Shown in pieces: positions 42,104 through 52,428 of a stretch of 64,000 bases of DNA. Within the stretch, counting starts at the first letter, position 1; each line of letters opens with the position of its first letter. Source of the DNA: CAZQRP01 sp964596125 (GTDB lineage Bacteria > Chloroflexota > Dehalococcoidia > GIF9 > UBA5629); the NCBI GenBank assembly GCA_964596125.1, contig CAZQRP010000006.1, forward strand, positions 1 to 64,000. The letters run 5' to 3'. The translations under genes were made by a program, and so were the position numbers. Below the pieces are notes generated by a model. It saw only the letters and a list, made by a program, of their open reading frames with translations, made no database searches and was not told the origin of the DNA.

Positions 42104-44218
42104 CTAGGTCTCAATGGTACTTACTTTTTCAAGCTTAAAACCTTTCTTGTTAAAAAGTTTCACACAACTATCCACTGCTACCGGATCATAAAGCTTACCC
42201 CTGTTGGTTTTAATCTCATCCAAAGCTTGATCGATGCCGAGGCTCGGTCGATAAGGCCGATGAGAAGCCATAGCCTCGACAACATCAGCTACGGCTAAAA
42301 TTTTTGCCTCTACTATGATATCTTCGTTTAACAGACCCGATGGATAGCCTGAGCCATTTATCCTTTCATGGTGTTGAAGTACGGCCTGAGCAATGGGCCA
42401 GGGAAACTCAATATTCTTCAGTATTTCGTATCCAACAAGGGGATGTGTCCTGATAATTCCCATCTCTGCCTCTGTCAGTCCGTTGGGATGAGTTAAAATC
42501 TCGGAGGGCACACGAATCTTGCCTATATCATGAATAATTCCGGCAAACCGAATACCCCTGAGCTGGTCTTCCGACAATCCCATATCCTTGGCTATAGCAC
42601 AGGCAAGCTGTGCCACACGTCGTTGATGACCTGCAGTATACGGGTCCCTTAACTCTACTGTAATGGCCATAGCCTCGACCATATCTCCTAAGGCTTTTAG
42701 CAACCGACGCGTACTGCCTTCCGCCTGTTTTTCCGCTAGTTTACGCTGTGTAATATCCTGGGCAATGACCTGAAAACCAATAAGTCTGCCATTTTCTCTT
42801 ATTAATTCGCCGATACCGGATACATATTTCAATTGTCCATCTTTGCACCTGATTGTTACTTCCATCGGTGAAGCAGGTTTGCCCAATAGTTTCTTCTTCA
42901 TTCTACGTATCAGTGCGCCTGTATCTGTTGGCATTAGACCCAGCCTCGGCCAGTATTTACCTACTATTTCATCCTTTGAGTAACCGGTGACTTCTTCGAA
43001 TTTCTTATTTACATAGAGGACCTTGCCTTTAAGGTCTAACCTGCACATAATAACAGGGGCTGTTGCCTGCAAATTATCCAATTGCTGTCTCGATTGCCTT
43101 GCTTCCTCTTCTGCGTTTTTACGTTCATACAACTCCCGCTGGAGCTTCCTGTTCATCAGTTCAAGTTCACGTGCCCGCTTTGCTACCAGCTTCTCCATAT
43201 TATGATGATTTACCCGCAACTCATCCTCTAGCTTCTTCCTTCTGCTGATGTTCCGTAATATCCCAAGTGCACCAACAACATTTCCTTCGGAGTCAAACAT
43301 TGGATATGAGCTATTTAGAATAGTCATGTATGATCTATCCTTCATCTTATATCTATATTCCAGGTCTTGTATACTTTCACCTTTAATCAAAGACGAGAAT
43401 TGTTGCTTAACACGGTTGAGATCATCTGGATGCACTAACTGGAAACCGTTTATTCTCTTTATCTCATTTTTTGAATAGCCCAATCGATCATGGAACGCTT
43501 TATTCGTGAACCGAAAATTGCCATCAAGGTCTACTGTAAAAATAATGTCTGTTGACGTTTGTATAATCCGATTATATCTATGCAATATTTCTTTATTCTC
43601 TTGCTCCGATTTCCAAAGAGCGTCTTCTGCTTTCCACCGCTGGAGCGCTATGGACGCTAGACTGACAAACGTCTTCATAAGGTCTGGATTTATGGAATTA
43701 TGCTCTCTGCGTAACAGAAAGCTGGCGCTGCCTAATAGCTGTCCTTTCCACGTGAAACCAATAGCATATATATCACCTACATCAAGAAGCTTCTCAATCA
43801 CAGTGCAGACCGACTTCGGGATATTGCCCATGGTGAGACTATATAGGCCCCCAGGTACTTTTTTAAGTGATCCACTGGAAAGCTCTCGCCTTGCCTCGTT
43901 ATTTATAGCAAACGACATTCCAGCAGGACATTTACCTAAGATACTGGTTAGAGCATCAATATGCGTATTAGGACCCTGGATCGTCTTTATGTAAATGAGA
44001 TCAGACGTCTCCTCAAAAGAATTTATCGACACGACGGAGTCCGGGACCAGCGTATGCAACGCCTCACCGATAATTCTATAGACATCCTCTTCTGAAGCAG
44101 TATCAGCAAGTCTCATTAACAAGCCGGTAAGAATTTGCAGAGCACAGGACTGTCCAGGCTGGTCTTCCTCAGTCAATTCTTCTATTAATTTATCGATTGT
44201 TTTAAATTCCGTTTTCAT
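42104..44218 (-). CDS. PAS-HD-GYP signalling phosphodiesterase
   Basis: The 704-aa protein begins with a GAF-like region, followed by two PAS domains (about 215-330 and 375-495; FTVDLDGNFRFTNKAFHDRL and KVLYVNKKFEEVTGYSKDE). A C-terminal HD-GYP domain shows RDPYTAGHQRRVAQLA, IIHDIGKIRVPSE near residue 560, HHERINGSGYPSGL and the closing helix. All metal-ligand residues and the GYP loop are present, so activity on cyclic di-GMP is likely. No membrane helix is evident, so it is cytoplasmic. Confidence 0.9.
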   Translation of the reverse strand: MKTEFKTIDKLIEELTEEDQPGQSCALQILTGLLMRLADTASEEDVYRIIGEALHTLVPDSVVSINSFEETSDLIYIKTIQGPNTHIDALTSILGKCPAGMSFAINNEARRELSSGSLKKVPGGLYSLTMGNIPKSVCTVIEKLLDVGDIYAIGFTWKGQLLGSASFLLRREHNSINPDLMKTFVSLASIALQRWKAEDALWKSEQENKEILHRYNRIIQTSTDIIFTVDLDGNFRFTNKAFHDRLGYSKNEIKRINGFQLVHPDDLNRVKQQFSSLIKGESIQDLEYRYKMKDRSYMTILNSSYPMFDSEGNVVGALGILRNISRRKKLEDELRVNHHNMEKLVAKRARELELMNRKLQRELYERKNAEEEARQSRQQLDNLQATAPVIMCRLDLKGKVLYVNKKFEEVTGYSKDEIVGKYWPRLGLMPTDTGALIRRMKKKLLGKPASPMEVTIRCKDGQLKYVSGIGELIRENGRLIGFQVIAQDITQRKLAEKQAEGSTRRLLKALGDMVEAMAITVELRDPYTAGHQRRVAQLACAIAKDMGLSEDQLRGIRFAGIIHDIGKIRVPSEILTHPNGLTEAEMGIIRTHPLVGYEILKNIEFPWPIAQAVLQHHERINGSGYPSGLLNEDIIVEAKILAVADVVEAMASHRPYRPSLGIDQALDEIKTNRGKLYDPVAVDSCVKLFNKKGFKLEKVSTIET

Positions 44219-44728
44219 GTCTTACCAGCTCATTAAATTACATACTGCAATGTAATAAAGAATCGCCGTTCTCCTACTAATGAATAATGATTATCACATT
44301 GCATTCAGGACAGCCCGAAACCCACCTCTTTAAGCTACTACCACATTGAACATAGCACGCTTTCAAAAATCCTTCCATCATATCTGTTTACTTAAAGTAA
44401 GTGAACCTATTATATTCCTGTCGCTGCTGTATAAAAATAGTAATTAAGTACCAAATACATAGCAATTTAGTACTAAATACATGCTTCGATACACACGATG
44501 CAGCTCTGATTTTCCGGCAGAAAACCAGTATTAGGGACCAGCTTACGGGAAATCCTTGTGATTCGGTTTGCGGAAAAAATAGTCCCTGGCGATGCCGGGA
44601 ATCCCTTCCTTTATTGCAGCGTCTTGCAGATGTCTTACTGCTGTATCTTATATGGAAAGGCTAAAGCACCGGATTCATTTCAGCCATCACGTACAGGACT
44701 GCGTCAATAAATCTAATGCCATTATATC
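44219..44728. other. intergenic, no gene recognised
   Basis: This 510-base stretch carries only one short frame of no recognised family and no clear hairpin terminator. It separates the PAS-HD-GYP gene from an unrelated membrane protein gene. Confidence 0.55.
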
Positions 44729-45136
44729 TTAAAATATTAAAACAAGGGGAACAATAATGGCTATCAATCCCGTTACTACTACCGTAAGGAGGAAAAGGTT
44801 GTACCTGGTATTGTAATTGCTTAAAAGGGATGGATCGTAATACCCCTCTACACCCTGGTCCTTATACATCTTTAGTAGCCCATTTATAAGCTTTGATCTG
44901 GTCTGTTTCCCTTTTAACAGGCCAATTTCTGCAACGAAATTCACAACTATGACAAGAAAAATAAACGTAAAGAACACGATCCACACAGTACTATCTTTAT
45001 CTGGCCCTGAAGCTACCGCGGAATTAACACCCAAAGTCAACAGGTTAAGTAGAATTGCAGTAAGTATGAAAATCGTGTCAGTACGTGTATTCTGTTGCAG
45101 CTCCGTAATAATATGCGTATGAACTCGTTCTATCAT
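44729..45136 (-). CDS. three-helix membrane protein, 135 aa
   Basis: The protein has helices at about 20-40, 50-72 and 112-134 and a cytoplasmic loop GLLKGKQTRSKLINGLLKMY that is basic. The first 15 residues are an amphipathic MIERVHTHIITELQQN. I do not recognise the family. The layout is reminiscent of small SLATT-like membrane proteins, but evidence is weak. It stands alone between two empty stretches. Confidence 0.65.
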   Translation of the reverse strand: MIERVHTHIITELQQNTRTDTIFILTAILLNLLTLGVNSAVASGPDKDSTVWIVFFTFIFLVIVVNFVAEIGLLKGKQTRSKLINGLLKMYKDQGVEGYYDPSLLSNYNTRYNLFLLTVVVTGLIAIIVPLVLIF

Positions 45137-45524
45137 GTTATCCCTCGCCTATTTACTACAAGAAAAATTTGTATCATCAGCTATTATCATCTAACACGGA
45201 TACTGCTACCGACGGAAATCTAAAACTTATACAGTAGCTGTTAAAAACGTTCACTGTACTATAGAAAGTCACCGATTTAAACAATACCATCATAGTAGCT
45301 GACCATTATCCGGATGATTTTAAGCCTTTACACTCCTTTAACATTATAGTAACTATCTATACAATATTCTACAACAACATCGCATTCCGGCAATAGCGTG
45401 TACATATAAGTCCATTAAGCCGGCATCTGGCTTTCCTCATACAGTAAACGCGGAAATTGTTCATGCTGAAATACAAAAGAGAACTTTACCATGAATCCTC
45501 TGCAGAGATATCATGAAACAGCAT
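45137..45524. other. intergenic, no gene recognised
   Basis: The 388-base stretch is AT-rich and contains no convincing coding frame or hairpin terminator. A plus-strand frame beginning at 45513 is only the antisense of the cation-efflux gene. Confidence 0.55.
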
Positions 45525-46487
45525 TTAACGGCGTACATTAATGCCATTGCTTCTAATATTGCAGGAGATATAACACTGATCACATTCTACATCACACGGT
45601 TCAATATGAATAGTAATGTTAGCACCTTGAAGTTTTTCTCCGATGTCCTGCTCCAGGTGGTCACAGAACCTGTGCGCATCAGCTATACTGGCACTCTGAG
45701 GCAAGACGAGGTGAAGGTCTATATAACGCTCGCTCCCGGCCTTACGGGTCCGCAGTTTATGAAAACCTACTATTTCACCTCCATGTTCCATGATGCATGA
45801 CTCTATTGCATCTTCCTCTACCTCGGATAGTCTCGTATCCATAAGCCCGTGAAGTGACTTTCTAAATGTTATGAAGGCAATCCGTGCTATCAGGATAGCT
45901 ACCAGTAAGGCAACAATAGAATCGAGTATAGTCAGCCCCGTTAGCTTTACCAAAATCAGGCCTATTAAGACTGCGCACGAGCTTAATACATCGGCAAGCA
46001 TATCGCGAGCAGTCGCTTCTAAAGCAATAGAATCGTTAGCCCGTGCTATTCTCAATGAATACCAGGAAACCATGAAATTTATTGCAATCGCTGCAGCCGT
46101 TACATAAATCCCGACTGTTACTAACTCTACACTTCCTCCGGTCATTAGCCGTTTTATTGCCTCATACGTAATTGTACCGGCAGCAACAAATATTAATCCC
46201 GCTATAACAAAACCAGCGATATCCTCTGTCTTGCCATGACCGAAGGCATGTTGCTTGTCCGGTGGTTTACTCGAAACCCTGATGCCAATAAAACCAATAA
46301 TTGCTCCCGTAAGGTCAATAATGCTGTGGATTGCATCAGCTCGTATGCCGATGCTGCCGGTAAATACACTGGCAGCCAGTTTCATAAGTATCAGCACGCT
46401 GATAGAAAAAATGGACAGTTTAGCAACGCTCTCCTTTGTTGCCAGAAATCTCCTCTTTTTATCTGATTCTCCTGCGTCCATAGTCAC
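45525..46487 (-). CDS. cation diffusion facilitator (CDF) transporter
   Basis: The 320-aa protein has six helices with metal-site residues in helix II (HSIIDLTG, HxxxD) and helix V (DMLADVLSS, DxxxD), then a C-terminal cytoplasmic dimer domain (LHGLMDTRLSEVEEDAIESC, HKLRTRKAGSERYIDLHLVL). The last 25 residues add several Cys (CDVECDQCYISC), a possible extra metal site. It should export Fe, Zn, Mn or Co by proton exchange. It is related to the CDF gene at 58446 but not its close copy. Confidence 0.93.
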   Translation of the reverse strand: MTMDAGESDKKRRFLATKESVAKLSIFSISVLILMKLAASVFTGSIGIRADAIHSIIDLTGAIIGFIGIRVSSKPPDKQHAFGHGKTEDIAGFVIAGLIFVAAGTITYEAIKRLMTGGSVELVTVGIYVTAAAIAINFMVSWYSLRIARANDSIALEATARDMLADVLSSCAVLIGLILVKLTGLTILDSIVALLVAILIARIAFITFRKSLHGLMDTRLSEVEEDAIESCIMEHGGEIVGFHKLRTRKAGSERYIDLHLVLPQSASIADAHRFCDHLEQDIGEKLQGANITIHIEPCDVECDQCYISCNIRSNGINVRR

Positions 46488-46504
46488 CCCAAGAATCTAA
46501 CTTA

Positions 46505-46540
46505 GAAAAAAAGCCCGTGAGACACCTGGCCCCACGGGCT
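46505..46540 (-). terminator. Rho-independent terminator
   Basis: The AGCCCGTG/CACGGGCT stem, read on the minus strand, is followed by a run of T (AAAAAA on the plus strand). It closes the transcript of the site-2 protease gene upstream and insulates the CDF gene. Confidence 0.75.
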
Positions 46541-46867
46541 CTAAATCCCGCTGCCCAAAACATAGCCCGGCCAGACCTGACATCTCAGGTTTGCCTGTTC
46601 CAGACAATGTAATTGTAACTTGGCATTATAACCATGTCAATAGTATACAGGTCGATAGTCATTGCCTGTCTACATATACATAATCAGTCCAACGGTACTC
46701 GTTGCTTCACTGTATGACCTGTTGCTCATTCATCGATGAAAACAGTTCGAGAGCAGCTAAACATCAATGTCGGCATAACAGGAATGTCTGACAGCCATCT
46801 GGATATCAGGATTATGAAAATGGGCAGTAAAGCGTTTACGATGACCTACCTTAGCTACCCTTCAGCT

Positions 46868-47986
46868 TCATTTCCTGCCCAGCTCCTTGCTAAACTGTAG
46901 ATAGCGAATAATATCAGCACGATTGAGAAGACCCACCAACCGACCCCGATCAAGCACCAGGACCTGGTTTATATCATGCTGTGCTATCACTCTCATGGCA
47001 GAGCTTAGATCATCCTCCAGAGTAACACTGTAAAGAGGCTCACGAGTCATGATCTTTTCAACAGGTGTTTCGGTCCATTTATGTTGGTCTAATTCTTTGA
47101 CATCCGTGATGGTTACAATTCCGACCAGTTGCTCACCCCGAGTGATCGGTACTGCACGTCGACGACCCTGTAAAAAGATGCCTCGTACGACATCCTCCAC
47201 TAATACGTTAGGGCCAATGGTCTCTGGATTAAAGTCCATGACCTCCTTAACTGATACGCCACTCAAGTGCTCCCGCAGTGTTACCTCCCTTCGACTGGTA
47301 TCGGCGGCTCCGATGAGAAACCAGCCGATAAAGGCAATCCATAGACCTCCCAGGAAGTTACCAGTAAGCAACTGGAAGACCCCCAGTGCAATAAGCGCCC
47401 AGCCAAAGCCTTTTCCAACGGTTGCTGCTATGTTAGTCGCCCTATTTAGATCACCCGTTGATCCCCAGAGGATAGAGCGCAGTACACGGCCTCCATCCAG
47501 GGGAAAACCGGGTAAAAGGTTGAAGACACCTAATATAATATTGATTACAGCCAGATAATTAAGTATGGCTGCCACAGGGCCTTTCTCAGTCCCTACTACT
47601 TGCCCCAGACCCCAGAAGGCTCCAGCGAGTACCAGACTGGTAACCGGCCCAATTATCGCCATGGCGAACTCGATTTTGGGTTTCTGCGGCTCTTCTTCCA
47701 GGTTACTCACACCACCAAGAATGAAAAGGGTAATGCTTCGAACAGGCAACCCTCGAGCCTGTGCAACCAGCGAATGGGCAAGCTCGTGCAACAACACGGA
47801 TACAAATAGCAGCAGTGCCGCTACAATTCCGGTTATCCAGTAGGTGGCCGGATCCCATTCAGGATACACCTGCGGAAAGAATCCCTGAGCCAAAGACCAG
47901 GCGATCAGGATGAAGATTAGAAACCAGGTGTAATGTATGCCAATTTCAATGCCGGCTATACGGCCAATTCGAAATGTTCCTCTCAT
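46868..47986 (-). CDS. site-2-protease-like M50 peptidase with CBS pair
   Basis: The 372-aa protein begins with about six helices and the zinc motif HELAH at residues 67-71; the third ligand lies in FPLDGGRVL near 165. The C-terminal half carries two CBS domains (VSVKEVMDFNPETIGPNVLV and VEKIMTREPLYSVTLEDDL). The layout is that of bacterial M50B proteases which cleave within the membrane, with CBS domains sensing nucleotides. The start follows CGGAGGAGG on the minus strand. Confidence 0.93.
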   Translation of the reverse strand: MRGTFRIGRIAGIEIGIHYTWFLIFILIAWSLAQGFFPQVYPEWDPATYWITGIVAALLLFVSVLLHELAHSLVAQARGLPVRSITLFILGGVSNLEEEPQKPKIEFAMAIIGPVTSLVLAGAFWGLGQVVGTEKGPVAAILNYLAVINIILGVFNLLPGFPLDGGRVLRSILWGSTGDLNRATNIAATVGKGFGWALIALGVFQLLTGNFLGGLWIAFIGWFLIGAADTSRREVTLREHLSGVSVKEVMDFNPETIGPNVLVEDVVRGIFLQGRRRAVPITRGEQLVGIVTITDVKELDQHKWTETPVEKIMTREPLYSVTLEDDLSSAMRVIAQHDINQVLVLDRGRLVGLLNRADIIRYLQFSKELGRK

Positions 47987-48435
47987 AGCGGCTTGCCTCC
48001 TCCGAGAAAATATTTTTATACAGGGCCTTTCTTTCCCAATTTCGAAAGGAATCCAGGCCGATGGAATGCATCAGGCCCGGTCCCTGAATCCTGCTCCATG
48101 ACTCTCTCAGCAGATATTACTATTTGCCCCCATAACCGTCAACACCGCTCATTCCTCCCGAATCCCAACGGCACCATGATTGCAGAAAGGCTGGCTACGG
48201 TTTACCTGATACGTCAGCGTTTCTGATAGTCCTGCTGCGATAATCCAGTCATATTAATATAATAGAGCCATTGAGAAGGTTGGAGCGTTACCTAAGGACG
48301 AGAGTACTACCTGCATTCATTATCACCGCGCAAAGTCCCACTATTTCTTAACGGCCCTTAGATGGCCTGTCATTGAAAGACATCAGGATCAAGTCCTACT
48401 GTTAAACTAAAGGCGCATCCAGAAAAAGACTCCTG
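47987..48435. other. intergenic, no gene recognised
   Basis: Both strands were read; the frames present are short and none resembles a protein family. There is no tRNA and no convincing terminator. Confidence 0.5.
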
Positions 48436-49299
48436 CTAACGATCTACTGCATTGACAATGTCCAACAGCTTCTTATTTGCTGCTGTTGACAGGCCAAAAC
48501 CGCTTATCTCATCCTGTAAACCAGCAAACGTGCCATAACCACCCAGATACCCATTGACGCGTGCCGCAGCAGTTGAATCTGTAAGATCGTTTATATCCGG
48601 ATACATTGCGCTGAACTCTCTCATAATATCCGGTACCTGTTGCAGCATATATTTCTGATGGTATCCTTCGGCACGGTAAAACTCTGAAGCGGGGATGATT
48701 TCAGTGTATATCTTGCTATTCATCCTGGCTTCCTCGCGGTCCCTGCTTTCCATAGCCAGCCTCTTCTGTTCGTCATTATGGTAAAACACGATGGACATAT
48801 ATTGACGTGACAGAGGCAGACCTATCGGGCTGTGGCTCTCCCAAAATATATCTAACAGCTCCTGGTATGAAATTATGGTAGGATCGTAGTCGATCTGGAT
48901 TGTCTCGGTATGATCGCCCAGTTTGTAATAAGTGGGATCTTCTTTCATCCCTCCTGCATAACCAACGCGGGTTCGAACTACACCGTTTGTACTCCCGAAC
49001 CGGGAGTCCGGCCCCCAAAATCAGCCCAAGGCAAATGTCGCCGTTTCCGTTATGGCCGGCTCAGAGACATCTATTGGTGGTAGTGCCCGCCGTTCCTCAT
49101 CAGCTTTGACTACATCATCAAGCATGTTTCCCACTTTCTGATCTATCACCTGACAACTATCCCCCGGCAAGACCTCAGGCTGTGGCTCCACGGCTGACCG
49201 ACAGGACACAAGAAGCGTTGCCACCAGAACCATACCTATCAAACCTGAAAGAACCGTTTTCCTAGATAGACCATAAATATTGTTCGCAATCTTACCCAT
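48436..49299 (-). CDS. msrA: selenocysteine-containing methionine sulfoxide reductase A, lipoprotein
   Basis: A single frame runs from ATG 49299 to the stop at 48436 with one internal TGA (49021-49023). The 287-residue product has a lipoprotein signal (LVATLLVSCRS, Cys33) and a linker. Then comes ATFALG-[TGA]-FWGPDSRFG: the TGA takes the place of the catalytic Cys of the MsrA motif GCFWG (residue 93). The remainder is MsrA throughout: RVGYAGGMKEDPTY, GDHTETIQIDYDP, SHSPIGLP and YHQKYMLQQ. Both halves are in the same frame, and a SECIS-like hairpin follows the TGA. No resolving Cys is seen in the C-terminus. It should repair oxidised methionine outside the cytoplasm. Confidence 0.88.
48991..49007 (-). 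promoter_or_regulatory. bacterial SECIS-like hairpin in msrA mRNA
   Basis: Read on the minus strand, ACTCCCGGTTCGGGAGT forms a 6-7-bp stem with a G-initiated loop about 20 bases downstream of the TGA, inside the 16-37-base range known for bacterial SECIS elements. Confidence 0.7.
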
Positions 49300-49669
49300 C
49301 AGGAACCTCTGACGTGGTTATATTTCAGCACACAAAAATTATAAGCCAGGAAGCAGCACGTGTATGTGACTTTAATCTCATTATTGTATTGTGAGCATAA
49401 TTTAAGCAGAGAAAGGGCTGTCTGCGGCTTGCAAGGTGAGCGGTGGTACGGTCCTCCTCCTGGCAATGATAAAAGCTGAAGCTTTAAGAGGGGGAACTTT
49501 TGGTTTAAAAACAAAGATAGATTAGGCAGGAAAAATGCAGAGTTCGCCACTTTTACTGTATTTTTGAGGTCGGCTATTATGATATTATAGGTAAGCTAAG
49601 ATAGGAACCGGACTATATTTTCGAGAATCATGAATAAGACGAGAAAAATCTCCCGTACAGCACAAAAAC
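49300..49669. other. intergenic between divergent genes, no gene recognised
   Basis: This stretch contains the upstream regions of msrA (minus) and the permease (plus). No hairpin terminator is expected here, and none is visible. A GTGAGCGGTGGTAC-rich patch near 49440 shows no known riboswitch core. Confidence 0.5.
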
Positions 49670-51448
49670 ATGCCTGATGTAAACGTTATATTGGTGCTTG
49701 TGGTGGTCGCTGTGGCAATGGCTCTCTTCATAACAGGAAAGTTGCGGGTAGACTTGATTGCCATGTGTGTACTGATCGCACTGATAGTAATCGGCCTCAT
49801 TAATATTAATCAGGCATTGTACGGCTTTGCAAGTCCGGCCACAGCAACTGTTGCCGCCATGTTCGTCATAAGTGAGGGGCTAGTACGCACCGGCGTAGTA
49901 GAATGGCTGGCACTCCACATAGATAGATTCGCCGGAAAGACCGAACCGCGTCTCATTCTCGTTTTATGCCTTGTTATTGCCGCTCTATCAGCATTCGTGG
50001 TAAATACTGCGACCGTAGCTATTTTCATCCCGGTTGCTATTATGCTGGCAAGATCACGTAAAATCTCTACCTCCCGTGTCTTGATGCCATTGTCGTTTGC
50101 AAGTCAGTTCGGTGGTGTATGCACCTTAATTGGCACCTCTACCAATATCCTGGTCAACTCAATTGCAGTAAACAACGGTATGAAAGCTTTTGGCTTATTC
50201 GAATTTGCACCCCTGGGCCTGGCAATGTCAGTCATCGGCATTTTATACCTCATCATTGTAGCACGTTGGCTTATACCCAAACGCAAGGGAGAAGTCCAGC
50301 AGATCGATAAATATCGCCTTGCCGACTATCTGGCCGAGTTAAGAGTTGCCCCGAATTCCCCTCTTATCGGCGAAACCTGGGAGAAGAGCAAGGCAGGTAC
50401 AGAAGCAGAAGTAGACCTTGCCAATCTTCTACGTGAAGACAAGGCAACTTCCCGGCCGGCAAGGACCAAAATAAGAGAAGGAGATATACTATTGCTTCAC
50501 GGCAACTGTGACAAGCTTATCAATATGGAACGTAAATACGGCCTACAGGTACAGACGAACGTTACGATGGATGATAAAGCGCTCAGTTCCAGTGAGGTGA
50601 AGCTGATCGAAGCCCTTATCCCTCCACGATCAGGTCTGGTCGGGCGTACGTTAGCGAGTTTTAATTTTTACCGTCGATACAGGTCCACCGTGCTGGCAGT
50701 GCAAAGACGAGGTAAAATTATTCGAGACCGTCTCGCTGACATTTATCTGGACGCCGGAGATACCTTGTTGTTACAGGGTAATACAGAGGACATTTCCCGC
50801 ATTTTGAAATCCAATGATCTGATAGTGACTAATGAGTTAACGGAACTTTATCTCCGTAAAGATCGAGCAATTACAGCGATGCTCGTGCTTCTTATAGTAA
50901 TCACTTTAGCTGTCCTAAACATCGCTTCGATTCTTGTTGCCGCATTAATAGGTGCCATTGGCATGGTGCTAGGTCGCTGTCTTACTATTGAAGAAGCCTA
51001 TCGTGCCATTGACTGGAGAGTTGTCTTTCTTCTTGGTGGTATTCTCCCCCTGGGGCTTGCTTTGGAACAAAACGGGGCTGCTCTGTGGTTAGTGAATATA
51101 GTCGTAACACCCTTTGCAAGATTCGGGCCACTGATGGTACTGGCAATTTTGTATCTAATTACTGCGATGCTGACCGAGGCCATGTCAAACAATGCTGCCG
51201 CTGTGATACTCGCACCCATTGCGCTATCAATCGCAACAGCCATGCAGGTTAATCCCAGGCCATTTCTGGTGGCAATAACATTTGCCGCCTCAACTAGTTT
51301 TGCAACACCTGTTGGTTATCAAACTAATACGATGATATACGCCCCCGGGGGTTACCGTTTCATTGACTATACCCGCGTCGGTGGACCACTTAATCTCATA
51401 TTCTGGGGATTAGCAGTAGCCCTTATACCGATGCTATGGGCGTTCTAA
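49670..51448 (+). CDS. SLC13/DASS-like permease with two RCK_C domains
   Basis: The 592-aa protein has N- and C-terminal clusters of helices separated by two TrkA_C/RCK_C regions (about 215-300 and 305-390; SPLIGETWEKSK and GLVGRTLASFNFYRRY). The signature motifs SFASQFGGVCTLIGTSTNI and EAMSNNAAAVILAPIA are those of the SLC13/CitT-ArsB group of anion transporters. The substrate may be sulfate, dicarboxylate or another anion. Neighbouring genes give no hint. Confidence 0.9.
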   Translation: MPDVNVILVLVVVAVAMALFITGKLRVDLIAMCVLIALIVIGLININQALYGFASPATATVAAMFVISEGLVRTGVVEWLALHIDRFAGKTEPRLILVLCLVIAALSAFVVNTATVAIFIPVAIMLARSRKISTSRVLMPLSFASQFGGVCTLIGTSTNILVNSIAVNNGMKAFGLFEFAPLGLAMSVIGILYLIIVARWLIPKRKGEVQQIDKYRLADYLAELRVAPNSPLIGETWEKSKAGTEAEVDLANLLREDKATSRPARTKIREGDILLLHGNCDKLINMERKYGLQVQTNVTMDDKALSSSEVKLIEALIPPRSGLVGRTLASFNFYRRYRSTVLAVQRRGKIIRDRLADIYLDAGDTLLLQGNTEDISRILKSNDLIVTNELTELYLRKDRAITAMLVLLIVITLAVLNIASILVAALIGAIGMVLGRCLTIEEAYRAIDWRVVFLLGGILPLGLALEQNGAALWLVNIVVTPFARFGPLMVLAILYLITAMLTEAMSNNAAAVILAPIALSIATAMQVNPRPFLVAITFAASTSFATPVGYQTNTMIYAPGGYRFIDYTRVGGPLNLIFWGLAVALIPMLWAF

Positions 51449-51627
51449 ATCATCACCTTAATTGCCCGTATCTTCACAATGTTGTCACTTCAAAGCCAAC
51501 ATCCGCTAAAACAGTACCGGAACCTATAGCTTTTCTTACCCGGTATATTCTATCACTCTTTCCACTCAACCGGGTTATCCGGGTCATCCCGGTCCTCAGC
51601 TTCCCAGGCTACAGTTTTTAGTGGCTC

Positions 51628-52308
51628 CTATTCTTCAATGTGCATATGGCTGTTCCGCCATCCTTCAAGATACGTAATTACCTCTTCTTCCGTTAGATCA
51701 TACCAGTTATAATAAAAGCTGGCGACAGCAAATCGATAAATGCGGGCAATAATCAGGCAGACCACTTCATCTGCCGATGGTTTTACCAGATCGTAGGCTG
51801 CACCTGAAGCCACTGGTACTGCAACTATAATTTTACCGGCCTGACGCTGCCGCATCGACTTAATTGCTGCCAGCATGGTAAATCCCGATGCCAATCCATC
51901 ATCGATAATGATTGCTGACTTCCCCTCCACTACCGGGGCTCGTATTTTACCACGATAAACAGACATACGTCTTGCAACTTCAGCCATTACCTCTTGTGCC
52001 TGATGCTGTATCTCAGTCTCACCAAGACGTAATTGCTTAACCAGTGGCTCATTTAACACTATGCTGCCATCTTCGGTAACTGCGCCATAGCCAGCCTCAG
52101 GATTATAGGGAATGGTTATTTTGCGAGGGACTACAACATCGAGAGGAACATTTAGTTGTCCTGCTACCTCGGTAGCTACAGGTACACCACCACGGGGAAT
52201 CGCAAAGACTATGACTTGTTCGCCTCGATAGTGTCCCAGCTTCTCAGCGAGGCGCTTACCAGCATCGGCCCGGTCCCGAAAGAACTGCTGTTCCCGATTA
52301 ACAATCAT
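51628..52308 (-). CDS. phosphoribosyltransferase-like protein
   Basis: The likely start is ATG 52308 (MIVNREQQFF), because the extra upstream 36 codons of the open frame do not look like the family. The 226-aa protein has the PRPP-binding loop SAIIIDDGLASGFTMLAAI near residue 125, and an upstream IPRGGVPVATEVA pattern. It belongs to the type I phosphoribosyltransferase-like proteins found near Lon or erythromycin-esterase genes. It ends 12 bases beyond the Lon gene's stop region, in the same direction, so the two may be co-transcribed. Confidence 0.83.
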   Translation of the reverse strand: MIVNREQQFFRDRADAGKRLAEKLGHYRGEQVIVFAIPRGGVPVATEVAGQLNVPLDVVVPRKITIPYNPEAGYGAVTEDGSIVLNEPLVKQLRLGETEIQHQAQEVMAEVARRMSVYRGKIRAPVVEGKSAIIIDDGLASGFTMLAAIKSMRQRQAGKIIVAVPVASGAAYDLVKPSADEVVCLIIARIYRFAVASFYYNWYDLTEEEVITYLEGWRNSHMHIEE

Positions 52309-52428
52309 GCGGTTACAATTTTCTTTGTCTATTCTATAAAATGGTGCTAATACGGACCGATCTGAAACAATCTTAGGAACATCCAGGCTACCAGATGTTG
52401 CCAGATGAGACAACATATAGCTACATCG

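Noticed and set aside
48436..48948. MsrA as a truncated, non-catalytic protein starting at 48948
   Set aside because: The frame continues upstream through the TGA into a perfect MsrA N-terminal motif, so the short call is an artefact of treating TGA as stop.
49440..49480. Possible riboswitch upstream of msrA or the permease
   Set aside because: Only a GC-rich patch; no recognisable core or terminator/antiterminator pair.
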